Below, piece after piece: positions 1 through 11,973 of a stretch of 64,000 nt of DNA. The stretch's first letter is position 1. Every line of letters begins with the position of its first letter. A program made the translations under genes and the position numbers. The notes below the pieces were generated by a model. The model was given only the letters and a program-made list of their open reading frames with translations, had not been told where the DNA came from and did no database searches. Source of the stretch: Rhodosorus marinus (taxonomy: Eukaryota > Rhodophyta > Stylonematophyceae > Stylonematales > Stylonemataceae); the NCBI GenBank assembly GCA_029953675.1, contig JAMWBK010000012.1:992001-1056000 (forward strand). Reading direction: 5' to 3'.

Positions 1-670
1 CGTCGCGTCTTCGTTTGATTCCCCTTTATCGGCTGGGCATTATTGCGTAGGTGTTTCCTGGCTGTCCTGTGTGTCCATCGCGTGATGGGTGGCAGTGTGG
101 TCGGCCTGGGGTGCAGTGTTGCCCTGTGGAGCCTCGACGACTGCCGGAGTCATCTCGGTATCCTGGCCTGTGTCATCAGTGGATACTCGCGACCCCTTGT
201 GTTGAGGAGGCTCGGGCAGGTTGCAGGGGAGCTCTGCATGAGGGTTATCCTCGGGTGCATCCTCTCCAGGTACTCGTGTATCGCTGCGAGAGTGTTGAAC
301 GAGAGTTGCCTTCTGCGAAGCCTCGCGCGGATCCGGATAGTCTGTTCAATGGCCCTTTTCAGGGTCTGGCCCCGATGTTCGCTGGGGCAACGTGCTGACG
401 TTCATTATAGCCCAACAGGTTGTCTGTATCCAGTGCCTGTCCCGTGTAGAGATTCACTTGCCGATCGGGGTGTCTCTGGGTGAACGAAAATCCCCGTCCT
501 GAAAACGCCCCGAGGGATGGCGCTTTGTAGAATCGGAATCGCTTCCGGATGGCATAGTAGGCACGCGTGGGATGCGATGAAGTCCACGTAACCGTAAGCT
601 TTACTAGGCAGCTGCCTACTGCAGCGCAACACTACGTCTAATTCTATCTAGAGAGAAACTTACTGGAACC
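1..670. other. No convincing gene
   Basis: Several overlapping open frames exist on both strands, but none has a recognisable motif. A minus-strand stretch between about 400 and 45 is open and rich in Pro, Asp, Thr and Gln, which would suit a retroelement linker. It lies just downstream, on the same strand, of the retroelement C-terminus at 674-1045. No start codon or domain supports it. Confidence 0.3.
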
Positions 671-673
671 CCG

Positions 674-1045
674 CTACCAGGGTCTCATGCTACGTTCAAA
701 AGAAATAACAGGCACCAGCGGATTCTCCAATTGGTCCACGCGCAAAGCGCCTAGTGCTATCTCTGCGTTACCTGGCCATAGTTGCCGATTCATCTGCGAT
801 CTCACGTCTCTCAGCTCCTCACTCCTGTGCAGTAAGTGTTTGCAGCTGTCGCGGAGGAACTCTTGTGCCATTTGCCCCGTACGCCCAAACGTCTCTATCG
901 CTATCGGGATGAACTTGTCATCCGGTTTCTCGATCACCATCGCTTCCTTGTAGTGAGCGATTTTCCACTTCTCCGCAGCTCTCGCCGCGTATTCGCTATC
1001 ATCTTGGCTCCGCCGCAAATCTTTTCCCTGTAATGGTGACACCAC
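674..1045 (-). pseudogene. Retroelement C-terminal fragment
   Basis: The 123-residue minus-strand frame contains a segment reading KFIPIAIETFGRTG, preceded by basic residues (KWKIAHYKEA). This Lys-rich block followed by a 'P-x-ETFG' hydrophobic segment is the usual end of polyproteins of non-LTR elements with a C-terminal nuclease-like domain. Families A and B later in this window show it as IIECFGF and IVESFGH. The copy is diverged from A and B, lacks an RT domain and is probably a dead 5'-truncated insertion. The family assignment is inference. Confidence 0.45.
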
Positions 1046-1559
1046 AGCACAGTAACCCCAGACTCTTGAGGATTTTACACTTTTTTACACCTTTTTGCAC
1101 TGCATCTAAGGTCGACTGACCCCAATCATCCATTTATCCAAAACCACTCCAAAAGCTTGTTCAGAATAGTAAGACATTCAGGGGTTCTCAAAAGCGCGGG
1201 AAATTCGTGTAGTTTGTGTAGGTCATTGTCCTAAGGCTCCAGCTCTGAACCCGCTATATACAGAACAATCCGCAAAACTGCCGCCGCTTGGTTATCGAAG
1301 AGCGCCTCCTCAGAGTCGCTAACCGCTTGGCTCCTCAGTTCTGGAGCATGAACAACGAGCATTGGCTATCTCAGGTGCTAGGAAGAGGGTAGCTAACTGC
1401 ACGCAGTCACAGAGATGAAGACCGTTCACGTACCAGTTCAGTCTGTCCTCAAATCCGTCGGGTTGGGAACTCGGAAAAGCCTTCCCGAGATGCGCGAGAA
1501 GGATTGCATTCTCTCGAAGGCTCAGACCTGCTGACAAGGGCGCATCGCGTTTCCATAAA

Positions 1560-2160
1560 TAGGATGGGCACGTACTCTACCATTGTCCAGTCCCCGTCTT
1601 AAAAAACCCGCTTGCATTCTGTGAAAGAGTCAACTCGTTGCGTTCCAGGTTCAGGCTCTTCAAGTGAGTCTCTGTCTGCTTGAGGGTCTTCTTGTCAGTG
1701 AACAAGGCCCGCAAATATTTCAGGCCCTTTGTAAATTCAGTGATACTGTGGGCCTGGTTTCAATCACACCTTAGGCGCAGGTTTGCACATCGCGGTCGAT
1801 TCTTGTGATTCTCCGGTCTGATCTATCTAGAGAGGAGCCCAGGTTTTTGATCGTTTCCAACGCTTTGAAGCTGGCCTTGTCCAGCTCCACCACCGCATCA
1901 GCTTCAACTTGGATTACAGTCTGTAGGCCCTCGTTTAGCTTGACCTCCAGTTGATCCAGTTCCTCGGAGATGAACCGGCTGTCGGATTTTTTTACGGAAA
2001 ATGGAAGATGTTCGTCAGTTTCGTATGTATCCAGTACGATAAGTGATTGTAAATACTTTCTGGTTCCGACTTACTCGCCAAGCATCTGCTTTCTGATCAT
2101 CTCCTCAAAACTTTCCATCAAGTCGACACTTTGACCCGTCATCGTTCTTGGATTGCATAA
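1560..2160 (-). other. Possible degraded coding remnants
   Basis: Two short minus-strand stretches read like protein. About 1740-1615 gives TEFTKGLKYLRALFTDKK and onward. About 1990-1835 gives SEELDQLEVKLNEGLQTV and onward. Both are charged and heptad-like. Stops separate them and no clear splice sites join them. They may be exons or relics of one coiled-coil protein. No function can be given. Confidence 0.25.
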
Positions 2161-2657
2161 GCTCGTTCAGAGTGTAGCTGAAACGCAAAATTTCGTCAAA
2201 ACACTCTGAAAATCCAGTTGCTTGTCACAGACTCATCCGTCCCGGACCTCCGGAGCATATGGGGATCGATGCGCACAGACCCCATCCTCAACAAAATCCA
2301 CGCTGCTGCTCCAAATGCTGCCGAGGGAACACTCATCCGTCACGATTCCGACAGCACCTACCGAACTACGATTGCTGCCACCTCTGAAGTTCTGAAGGTC
2401 TCCCGACTCAGGCATACCTCCATTGGCACACCCACGTCCAGGTTCGTCTCTCATCTATCGATATCCACACGGGCCCAAATTTAGATTTGGGAGCAAATAG
2501 TTCTTTATTATTAACTATATGAATAAAATGAAAAAAATTTGAGAAATGAGGTATCTTAAATATGGATCAAAAGTTTCTAAATTGGGGATGTGTCTAGTTG
2601 AGCCACTGTGGTTAGGGTTGTTGAGATTGTAGGGAAGCTGTTGCAAAGGACGTGTGG

Positions 2658-2700
2658 GAATGGAATGGACTGGAATGGACTGGACTGGAATGGATGGAAA
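2658..2700. repeat. GGAATGGACT microsatellite
   Basis: A short run of imperfect GGAATGGACT/GGACT units lies 43-85 bp upstream of the ABC transporter start codon, just after an AT-rich stretch (2490-2570). It probably falls in the 5' untranslated region or promoter. Confidence 0.7.
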
Positions 2701-2742
2701 GAATAGATCTGATTTAGAGTGCTTTGGAGAATAATTATTTAG

Positions 2743-5700
2743 ATGAATCGAATGATATTGAGATTTGGATGGAGCAGATCAAGGTATGGATTGATTCGTG
2801 TCGTTCCGAGGAGGTATCTGTCGGAGAAGCGTGGAGGTGGACTGGGGGAGATCCCGGCTGCTACGACGACGCAGGTTTTGAGGAATCTGGGAAAATATTT
2901 ATGGCCGGAGGATAATCCTCAGGTGAAGAGGCGTGTTGTTCTGTCCATGGGGCTGCTGCTAGGCAGCAAGGCGATGAACGTCTCGGTGCCGTTCATGATG
3001 AAACACGCGATTGACTCCTTATCAACGTACGCTTTTGTTTTGAACTTTCAAATATACACTGTTCGAAACACATCAGGCTGAGCTTTACATGCTGGATTCT
3101 GCAATCAGGGTCGATGCTTCTGACGCAGTTAGTTACGCCCCGGTTGCGTTCCTCGTTGGATACGGAGTAATCCGAACTGTTGCTGCTTTCACCAACGAGC
3201 TCAGAAATGCGGTCTTTGCAAAGGTATAACAGGCTCCACAAAGATGTCGCGGACATTCTAGTGGTGTCTGGTTGCTTTCAGAACGGCAGATCTCCTGTTT
3301 GTGACCTGGAGATTCGGAAAAGTCTGAATCTGTGCGATATGGACTTCATCTCCGTGATCTCTAGGTCGCCCAAAACGCGATCCAAGACGTATCCGTGAAG
3401 ACGTTTCGACATGTTCAGGACTTGGACCTGGAGTTCCACCTGGGAAGAAATACTGGAGCTCTCGCTCGAGCTATCGATCGAGGTCAAAGAGGAATCGACT
3501 GGGTTCTAAGATCCATGGTGTTCAACGTACTTCCGACTATCGCGGAAGTCACTATGGTAGCCACCGTTCTCGCGTACAAGTTTGGACCAGTCTTTGCTGG
3601 CTTATCGATCGGAACCGTATGTATCATATCAAAACCCTAGAGAACTCAGCCGATGATCGGATCAGAGGTTCTAAGCGTTGCGAGCACTTGTATCGATCCA
3701 GGTGGGACTGTATGCAGCGTTCACTATGATGACGACGTCCTGGAGGACCAAATTTAGGAAGGAGATGAACAAAGCCGAGAATGAAGCCGGAACCAAGTCC
3801 ATCGATACGCTTCTAAACTTCGAGACCGTCAAGTACTTCACCAATGAAGACTATGAAGCGAAGCAGTACAAAAAGTTTCTCGAAAAGTGCGCCGAGCGAT
3901 ACTTCGAAAGCCTCAATCATCTTCGGCTGGACTGGTGCAGCTACGGTTTTGATCTGAAGACAGCCACTTCTCCATGGACTTGCGGAACGATTCCGGGGAC
4001 GCCTACCGTTCAACAATCTGTGAAAGAAATGCTGTCTCAGGATCGAAAACGTAGAACGAGTCTGGTCCAGCTCAAGAGCTGTTCGAGAAGAAACTTTAGA
4101 TAGGAACTGGTGGCTGACCAGGACTGATCTGGGTGCCGAGGAGGGTTTCTCAGACAACCAGCATTTTCTTTATCATTTCGCGTAGATATGGAGCTGCCTA
4201 CTACAACACTCAGACGAGCCTTTCGTTTCTCAACTTTGGGCAGAACGTGATCTTCTCGGCGTCGCTGACGATGATGATGGTGTTAGCCGCTCAGGGGGTG
4301 ATGGGCGGTCATTTTACTGTCGGTGACGTTGTTATGGTGAACGGATTGTTGTACAACCTCAGCGTTCCTCTCAACTTTCTCGGAACCGTTTATCGTGAGG
4401 TTGGGTCAACCACAGCCCCAGAGGAGGCGTCCAGCCCCCTAAACCAGAAGATGATTCCCAACCTTAGCCTTTGAAACCCACTTATGTCTCACTGTTACTC
4501 AGGTTCGACAAAGCCTGATCGACATGGAAACGCTCTTTGGCATTCTTCAAGTCAAGAGCAAGACGACAACTATCGCAAATCCAGCTCCGCTCTACCTTGA
4601 ACCAGTAAAAGGTTCCAAACGGATTGGAGAAATCGAGTTCAAGGACGTCTCCTTCGGTACGATTGACGAACCATCGAGACGTGATTTGCCAAGGCTGTTC
4701 ACCAAGGACTAACCCACCGTTTTGACAGGATATACACCTTCGAGACGTATTCTAAACGGCCTATCGTTCAAAGTACCAGCAGAAACAAGCACAGCTATCG
4801 TCGGACCAAGCGGTTGTGGAAAGAGCACTGTCATCCGCTTACTCTTTCGGTTTTATGATCCGCAGGAAGGAACGATCTCAATAGATGGACAGGACATTCG
4901 CAAGGTTGACCTGGTCCAGCTTCGTAAGGCGCTTGGTATTGTCCCTCAAGACGTGTAAGTGGGGCATACCAGTCCGCTATTGGATGAACCCGACCTCGTG
5001 TTGTTTACCGATATGGCGTCGCCTTGTCCTCTTCAGGGTTTTGTTCAACGAAAGCGTCATGTACAATATTGGGTATGGACGGGTGGATGCGTCCAACGAG
5101 GAGGTCTGCTCTCTAAGAACTCTAGTAAGCTCGTGCCGATCATCAAGAGATTTTGATCGCTGACAGTCTTGCTGTGATTTTGTTTATTTATTTATTTTTG
5201 CTTAGATCGTGGATGCAGCGAAGATGGCCGCTATAGATTCTACTATACAGAGTTTCCCTGATGGCTATGAGACCCAGGTAGGGGAACGTGGATTGAAGTT
5301 GTCTGGAGGAGAGAAGCAGAGGATGGCCATTGCTAGAACGATGTTGAAAGGTCTGTATACACATTTACCCGTTTTCCATTTTCGAGCAATTGTTCTGAGC
5401 TCTTGTTTTTTTCGGCCTCCTACACAGATCCCAAAGTGCTTTTGTGTGACGAGGCCACGAGCGCGTTAGACAGTACGACGGAAACTGAGATTTTGCGATC
5501 TCTCAGGAGTGTCGCTGCAGGTCGAACTTCCCTGTTCATTGCTCACAGACTTAGCACCGTTGCGGACTCCAACCAGATCATAGTTCTAAACGGCGGCAAG
5601 ATCGTTGAGCGGGGGACTCACGATGAGCTTTTCAGGCAACCAGATGGTATGAAGCATAAAAATACGAAGCCAAATTCTGCGACCCAGTAATGCTAACGAG

Positions 5701-5769
5701 CGGCAATTCTGTCTCTCCCTGGTTTTAGGTCACTATGCTGCCATGTGGAAGCTACAGCAGAACAGTTAA
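2743..5769 (+). CDS. Mitochondrial ABC half-transporter, ATM1/ABCB7 type
   Basis: This is the ATM1/ABCB7 family, which exports a glutathione-linked sulfur compound from the mitochondrial matrix for cytosolic Fe-S cluster assembly. Exons read as 2743-3026, 3109-3223, 3365-3616, 3702-3886, 4186-4399, 4503-4656, 4729-4954, 5037-5103, 5206-5350, 5428-5646 and 5729-5769, all GT-AG, giving about 633 residues. The N-terminus is Arg-rich, like a mitochondrial leader. The membrane domain carries family motifs ([30 protein letters not shown]). The ATPase domain has Walker [11 protein letters not shown]-loop PQD, signature LSGGEKQR, Walker [13 protein letters not shown] and H-loop AHRLST. Exon 8 may instead end at 5124 (a better GTAAGC donor), adding 7 residues; family alignment favours 5103. 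The fourth intron (299 nt) is longer than the others. Confidence 0.93.
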
Positions 5770-6366
5770 AAGTCAGATGACGTCTCTTTGCCTTACAGAA
5801 AGCAAACCGACAGGAGGCTCCTCGTTTTGCCTCCGTTTTGTGTACCGGACTTGTTCAGGTTCCTGGTGGAGTAGGCTGACGTCGATGGAGGGAAGGAGTG
5901 TGCAGCATTAACCGCCCTCCCCTCCACAGCCTTGGCTGTGTTTTTGAATCACGGCGGAATGGAAAGCCGGGAGCCTAAAGACCCTCCGCACTTTCAGACG
6001 CGGCATTGCTGATGAATCCTTAGTCGAGCATCAGTTACATGTTTTTGCCCCGCGTCGGCAACGACCGGTTATTTGTTTACAAATTCTCTTGTGAATAATA
6101 GTAGTTCAGAGTTCTACCTTCTCTGCGGATTAACACATAGTTTCAGAAGAAACAACCTCCTGTGCTCGATTGTTAATACTATTCCCTTGAGCAGTGAGCG
6201 ATGCGGTCCGGAAATTCCCTCATCTCACCCTGCTCGAACCTGAACGGCTACGATCAACCGCCTTTGCCAGCGACCCTCTCAGTGCGCTCGGATATCTCCC
6301 GGCGCCCCAATGGTAACTGGACTGTATCAAGCTCTGCGCCGTGTTTGCTGTGGTCCCACTATCAAC
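5770..6366. other. Convergent intergenic spacer
   Basis: This lies between the 3' ends of the ABC transporter (plus) and the glycosyltransferase (minus) and should hold both 3' untranslated regions. No motif or gene is seen. Confidence 0.5.
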
Positions 6367-8335
6367 TCAGCCGGCATCACGGGATACGTCATCCGCTGCG
6401 CGCTCGCTATCGGGTACGACTCGGTCGGATTCCTTCAGCTCCTCCGGTTTGTCCGTGCTCACAACCTTTTGTGCAACCACGTAGGAAAAGTCTCTGTCCA
6501 GCAGAAGAGATGTCCGTGCACGAATGGACATGACCACCATGGCAACCGTTCCCAGAAGCATCCACAGGTACTTGATAATGTGCCACCATTTCCTATTGCC
6601 AGGCACGGTGTTGTGCGTCTCCGGCCCACAGCCTTTCACAATCTCGGCGGATATGATGAGCAGACCAATGAACACGAAAGTCAAGTTCATCACCAGAGTC
6701 GTAGTGAGGACAAACGTGTACCCCCAATCTGGGAAATCATCCGGCTGCAAGGACTCCACCATCAAGACGCGCACAGTGATCTGCATCCACCCAACAAACC
6801 CGACAATGGGTGACATTGTGAGCAGGAAGAACAGCTCGAAGATTCTCTGGGATAGTTGGACGTGCTTCCAGAACCCAAGTCGGAAAAATCTCCTCCGCAT
6901 CATGGCAAAGCTGTACCCCACGTCAACATTGCCCTGGAAATGCCGACGGAGCTGGACCAATTTAGCTTTAATGCCTTTCCATATGGTTTCGTCGAAGACC
7001 TGCGCCGCGAAGAAGTCGGAACACAAGGAATACCGGAAATCAGCAGTAGAATATTTTCAGACCGTCGCTTCTGGGTGGACTGAACCAACGGTAGCGATGA
7101 CCATCGATCCCACACTTACCGTTCCAACGTTCATGACCTCATAAATTGTGTGGATTTCCACCCTTCCACTGGTCGCGAAAAATGCTTTCAGGGCCATGTG
7201 CTCATCTTCGGCAATACCTTCCGGTCCTGCGTCCCAGAAGTCGAGGTCACGGAGGAACCTCATCGGAACGCAGTAGGACGATGCAGGAAACTTGAATTCA
7301 GAGTTGCCTCGCGCCAATATACCCAAAGACAGCATAGCCCAGAGTTGATCAAAGTTGGCGTTGAAGCCCGGCACCTAGTTAACGTAGGCACGACAGAATT
7401 GAAGGATTTCTGAGCCCTCACGTGCCTCATGCGCTGGTCTGTTTCTGCAAGGACATACCTGTGGGTCGTACATGTTCTGATAGTTGTAGAAGGGGCTCGC
7501 GAATATCGTGTTATAAACATGGCTCGGATTCTTCTGCATTTCCGCCTCGATCTTCATGAAATACCTCTCTGTGTGGAGAGTATCCGAGTCCATGCTGCAG
7601 ACTATGATGGAGTCGATGTCGAAAGCCCTATCCTGGACGAAATGCTCGTGTGCGAACTGACCAGCAAACCCTTCGTTCGAGTGCTTTCCAGAAGTCTCTC
7701 CCGGCAGTCCTCTCGGGTGAACGGAATGAACGACAGTCGCGAATTTGTCTCCGTATTCGTTCTCCAAAGTTGTCGCCTTCTCCTCGCATTCTGCTTCACC
7801 ACCTTCCATTCCCAGGACGACCAGGAACCTGATTATTGCGCAAAAGTCGAAACGATTCCTCACCTCATGAGACAGGTTTCAAGCACACGCAAAACTCTCT
7901 CTATTACTGAGAAAACGCCGCAACCCACCTCTCCTTTGCCCATGCGAACGTTGCATAGTGGTCCAAGGTGCTTCTCAATGTACTGAAATCCTCCTTGTAG
8001 TTTGGAATGATAATTGCATAGTAATGCTTTGGAAGCACCTCCGGCAACTCCTCCTTTACCCCCCTTCTAAGGGCCAAAGCTCCCTTTAGCAGATACGCCC
8101 CCTGCATGATCGACAGAATCTGGAAACAGACAAGGAAGGCAAACAGCGCCCACATCGCAACATAAAAAAAAAGCCATGGCCCAATTGCGCAGAAAATGAT
8201 CGTAACATAATCAACCAACGCCGGTAACCTCTTCAACCAGTTGTACCATTTCCTATCTGCCCCCGACAGACTGATCGGAAGGCTGCTATCCACACTTGTC
8301 TCTTCCACACCCACTGTCAAATCATCATCACCCAT
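6367..8335 (-). CDS. Membrane GT2 family glycosyltransferase
   Basis: Exons on the minus strand are 8335-7929, 7828-7459, 7374-7120 and 6999-6367, giving 554 residues in frame. Two N-terminal membrane segments (around residues 35-80) precede a GT-A domain. The nucleotide-sugar entry reads AIIIPNYKED, then the metal-binding D-x-D equivalent DSD, the acceptor/base motif EDEHMALKAFF, and QLRRHFQGN in place of the classical Q-x-x-R-W of processive enzymes. Several more membrane helices follow (MSPIVGFVGW, LTFVFIGLLII, WMLLGTVAMVV). This layout fits cellulose synthase-like or hyaluronan synthase-like enzymes that make and extrude a polysaccharide. The sugar cannot be predicted. The start was chosen as the ATG before GDDDLTVGVEE; an upstream in-frame Met leads through a low-complexity CT-tract and is unlikely. 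Confidence 0.88.
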
Positions 8336-9990
8336 GATTTTCAATAATAAACAATAATAATAGCTAACGGCCTCTCCGATTCCAGCCTCTACAACTCTAC
8401 CTCCTTCTCTCCTCCCAGCCTCTCTCCTCCCTCCCTCCCTCTCGCTCTCCCTCTCTCTCTCCTCCAAACTTTTTGCCAGCTAAAATTCGCACTATTTACC
8501 ACTTCCAACAACTTATTTCTACCCAGACGGCATCAAACGTCATGACGTATGACCAAAAAGCCCAAAGTCTAGAAAAAAGAAAGAAAACATTATAAAATCC
8601 CAACCCAATCGAAACCGTCCCGAAGCCTCCCATTTTTCTTGTTTTAAAAATATATTTTCTCTCTCGCTCAGCCGGTTGCAACAACTCCCCCCCACCCGTT
8701 TTTACCCTTTTCTGTGCATTGAAAAATACATGGTAACGTCCAGAAAAAAAATATGTGTCCCTCTTCAAAGGGGTGATCCGTAAGGCGCAATGAGAATAGT
8801 AATAATAAATTCACCTCGATGTGACCAGTTTAGAATCTGGCTAAGGGGGGGTGGGGGTTACGAAGGGAGTAAGTCATTATTGTATAGCCGATATCAGTAC
8901 CCCATGCTTATTATCAGCTATTGTTTTTCTTGAGAATTCTATTATTCCTAGATCATTTTAATTCAAATCTATAGTTACTAGATAATTCCAAATATTGATA
9001 TATTTTGTATAATTAAAATTTCTGTATGGTAGAATTCTCTGTTTTAAGACATATATTTCAAAATCTGAGATAGATTTCTTATGGACGAAGATTGTAGGTA
9101 AGAAATGGGAGACTATAACTTTTTGAGGTTAATATGAAAAGTTGTAATCTTTTCGACTTTGCCAGCAGCTCATTCCATCCTTTTTTTCGTTTAAATTGAG
9201 CCCGTACAACGTAATCTCAAAAAATAAATGAACTCACCTCCCCCCTCCCCACCCAACCCCCAACGCCATCTTTTCAGATTTTGGTTTTACTTTTTCTTCG
9301 CCAACGGAAAAAAAGAAGGGGACCAACAAATCAGGACTTCAACCCCGGGGTTACTGTAAATTTTCCCTTCACCCACACACACCCCCCCCCCTTTTCTTTG
9401 CCGTTTTGGCAAGCTTTCAAAATCCTCGTCAATCCTACCAAAATATATATTATTTAATGGTTGTTTTACTGCAAATCAAATTCATCCTGTATCAACTCTG
9501 GGCTAGTATCGGCTCTGTCCTCCTCCATCCTCAACAATCATTAAGCTTGAATTTGATAAATTCAATTAACTGCACACGAGCATATGCTCTATTGGATTAT
9601 TGTCCCGGAAAAGTAAACATTGATTGGTTAAATGCAGTGTAACACACGCGTCGTTAATTAATTGGAATATATTACTACATATGTAAATTTGTTTTAAAAA
9701 ATCCGGACTAATTACACTCTCCTATTGGTCAACTCGTACTTCATGTTGTAAAGAAAAAATTGATATACTAAATTTTTTTTTGGTTTCACTGTGGCTTTCT
9801 ACTTCCTAAAATAGAATTTTGGTGGGGGTCTGCAAACGACTAGAGTTCGGAATTGTGAGGGAGTTGCGCGCTTGCTCCCGTGCTTCCAAGGCTCTTGACG
9901 TCAGAGAATCTATCCGGAGGGTTTCGGGAGGGGTTTCCATAGTAGGAAGTTGTTAGCGCTTGTGTGGGAGGGTTTTGGAGAGGATAAGTG
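8336..9990. other. AT-rich and low-complexity spacer
   Basis: Directly upstream of the glycosyltransferase, 8395-8465 is a CT-rich tract (CTCC/CTCT repeats), probably in its 5' leader or promoter. From 8880 to 9800 the DNA is AT-rich with poly-C patches near 9240 and 9385. No coding signal was recognised. Confidence 0.5.
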
Positions 9991-10279
9991 TCAGCAGGAT
10001 TGGAACGTCTTGTCTGCTGACGTTCCTTCCGAGGAGCCTTTGTCAGTGAGCCTCAGGTGACGGGGATCCTCCACACCTGGTTCTCTTTCGGGATGCACCG
10101 CAGCTGAGGAATTCCGCTCTTCGATGATGTGTGGAGAGCGGTGTGGATAACTCAGCAAGGAAACTAACTGACAGTGAGGAGAGCTAGGTGGTTGTCCTGA
10201 GCGCGGGTCGGACAGACCTAGCTTGACGACTGTCAGATACCCCCCTTTAAGATGCGATCTGTAGTCATAAACAAGTTCA

Positions 10280-10482
10280 CAAATCCTCTGTTCAGAATAG
10301 AGGGCGAAAAAACTCAGGAGGTTTGTCCTCAGTAAAGAAAATATGTCAAAGTTTTGGTTGGTCCCCTCTTCGTGTACTACCTTTGAGGTGAGACCTGCGT
10401 CATAGAGAAATCCTCTGTTCACAATAGAGAGCAAAAAAACTCAGGAGGTTTGTCCTCAGTAACGAAAATATGTCAATTGTCG
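10280..10482. repeat. Direct repeat, about 75 bp at 127-bp spacing
   Basis: Two near-identical segments start at about 10280 and 10408. Both contain CTCAGGAGGTTTGTCCTCAG, followed by TAA(A/C)GAAAATATGTCAA. Differences are few, so the duplication is fairly young. No coding sense was recognised. Confidence 0.75.
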
Positions 10483-10489
10483 ATCCCCT

Positions 10490-11055
10490 CCTTGCGACAG
10501 TGCTGGAACAACTCGATCACTCCGTATGAAGCCACGCTTGGGTTGCACTGAGTAGTTATCAGAGTGTGAGCGTGATTCCGTTTTTTGAAAACAATTCCAA
10601 CGATCAACTTGGGACAGTTTGGGACACACTGAAAAAAAGGCTTCGTGTCCCACCACTGTGACACGGGAGATTTTCGGTGGAAGCAGCGTTTCCGAGGATA
10701 CTGGAGTGCTTACGGTGGCCTTGATTGTGCGAATTGGATCCAGCTATAGGCCGTTTACTTTCAGCTACTGTAGATCTATACTCTCTTTCCCACCCCCGAC
10801 CAAGATGGGGGGAGAGACCTAGAGCGGGATGCAACCAATCCAAAAAGGCTCCAATGACAAACATCACGGGAATGGAACCATAGACTCTATACCAAAGGCA
10901 GTAGATTCTTTATGCGCAGGGATTCGATCCGCTATCTTAATTACACCCAAAGAAACTCCGTTCTTTTGTTCCTTTTTGCTCCTGCTCATTTCAATCTACT
11001 TCCCACTGAACTCTATAAACCTTGTGCTTCACTACTGACTTCACTTCTGGGGCGG
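10490..11055. other. Spacer without recognised gene
   Basis: Short frames exist on both strands, for example a hydrophobic minus-strand frame reading MMFVIGAFLDWLHPALG near 10867. No domain or splice structure supports a gene. It sits between a direct repeat and a gypsy-like remnant, so it may be transposon debris. Confidence 0.3.
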
Positions 11056-11059
11056 CAAA

Positions 11060-11400
11060 CCTAGGGGGCCTGGGGACCTTTGCATGTGCTGGAACGCAAC
11101 TATTAGCCCTCGACTGGCATTGGTGGTGAAAAGGAGGCGGGCAAGGAGGTTAAGCCAAAGGGAGCCACTCTCCGCCGGAAATACCTCCTTGCCGGCCTAC
11201 TTTTCACGACTGACGCGTTCTGTGCAGAAACAATCTATAGGACATTTTGTGGTGGTCTTTCTGGACGAGATTTTCGTCCACTCCACGGCGACTGAGGAAC
11301 ATCAAGAGCCCCACTGGGTATTGAATTACCCGAGTTGGAATTCAAGCTCAAGCCTTCACCGAGACTTTTTTCAAAGGTCTGGCTTATATACACACTCGAA
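11060..11400 (+). pseudogene. Ty3/gypsy-like reverse transcriptase remnant
   Basis: The frame around 11245-11310 reads GHFVVVFLDEIFVHSTATEE. This aligns with the gypsy RT block VVVYLDDILVYSKT-EEH that carries the catalytic YxDD. Here the box is FLDE, so the second catalytic Asp is lost and the copy is dead. A few tens of bases upstream another frame reads LGGLGTFACAGTQLLALDWH, possibly part of the same element. No LTRs or flanking duplications were found. Confidence 0.5.
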
Positions 11401-11973
11401 CTTCCCCTCCCTCCCGTCGCCGAAAAAAAACACACACAGGCAGGGATGATGATGATGATGATGACATCGGTCCGCCGTCCCTCGCTCTAAATTTGACATC
11501 AGTGAAACCTCTCTGGGAAGACTCTGCAAAGGTTCACATAACCAGACTACTCTTGGATGGTTGTAATTCTCCTTTCCATATTCTACTAGGTGCTCTAAAC
11601 TCCAAGGGCTCCTCACCCACCTGTCCATCTCAGAGCCGCCAATTCCCCGCCAGCCCCAACCCTCCATTAATCCAAACATATAAATCAATCATTATTACTA
11701 TCCAAGCTGTCCTAATCACCAAAATACAGTCTGTCCTTTTTAAAAGCTTCAGTTTTTAATGAATAGATCAAGAATGTTGGAAATTTATTTCGTTTTTCAA
11801 TGACGAGGGTTTTGGACGGGATGATTGACGGTTGGGAGTCATAATCAGCCGCGGGGATAGAGTTAGGATCATTGGGGAGGTGAAGTGGTAGTGAGGGGGA
11901 GAAGTGGGAGGAATTATTTTTTTTTGTGGCGGTTTGGGGTTATGGGTGTGGATGGGATTGAGGATCAGTTACA
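11401..11973. other. Spacer upstream of acidic-protein gene
   Basis: It contains a TATA-like TTATATACA at 11384-11395, a (GAT)6 microsatellite at about 11445-11463 and a T-rich stretch. No gene is recognised. The region just before 11974 would be the 5' leader of the next gene. Confidence 0.4.

Noticed and set aside
3887-4185. Open stretch within the fourth intron of the ABC gene as extra coding exon
   Set aside because: Skipping it joins KKFLEK to [14 protein letters not shown], exactly as in the ATM1 family; including it inserts unrelated residues and a stop.
6201-7413. Several plus-strand ORFs opposite the glycosyltransferase
   Set aside because: The minus strand carries conserved GT2 motifs and precise splice sites; the plus frames are shadows.
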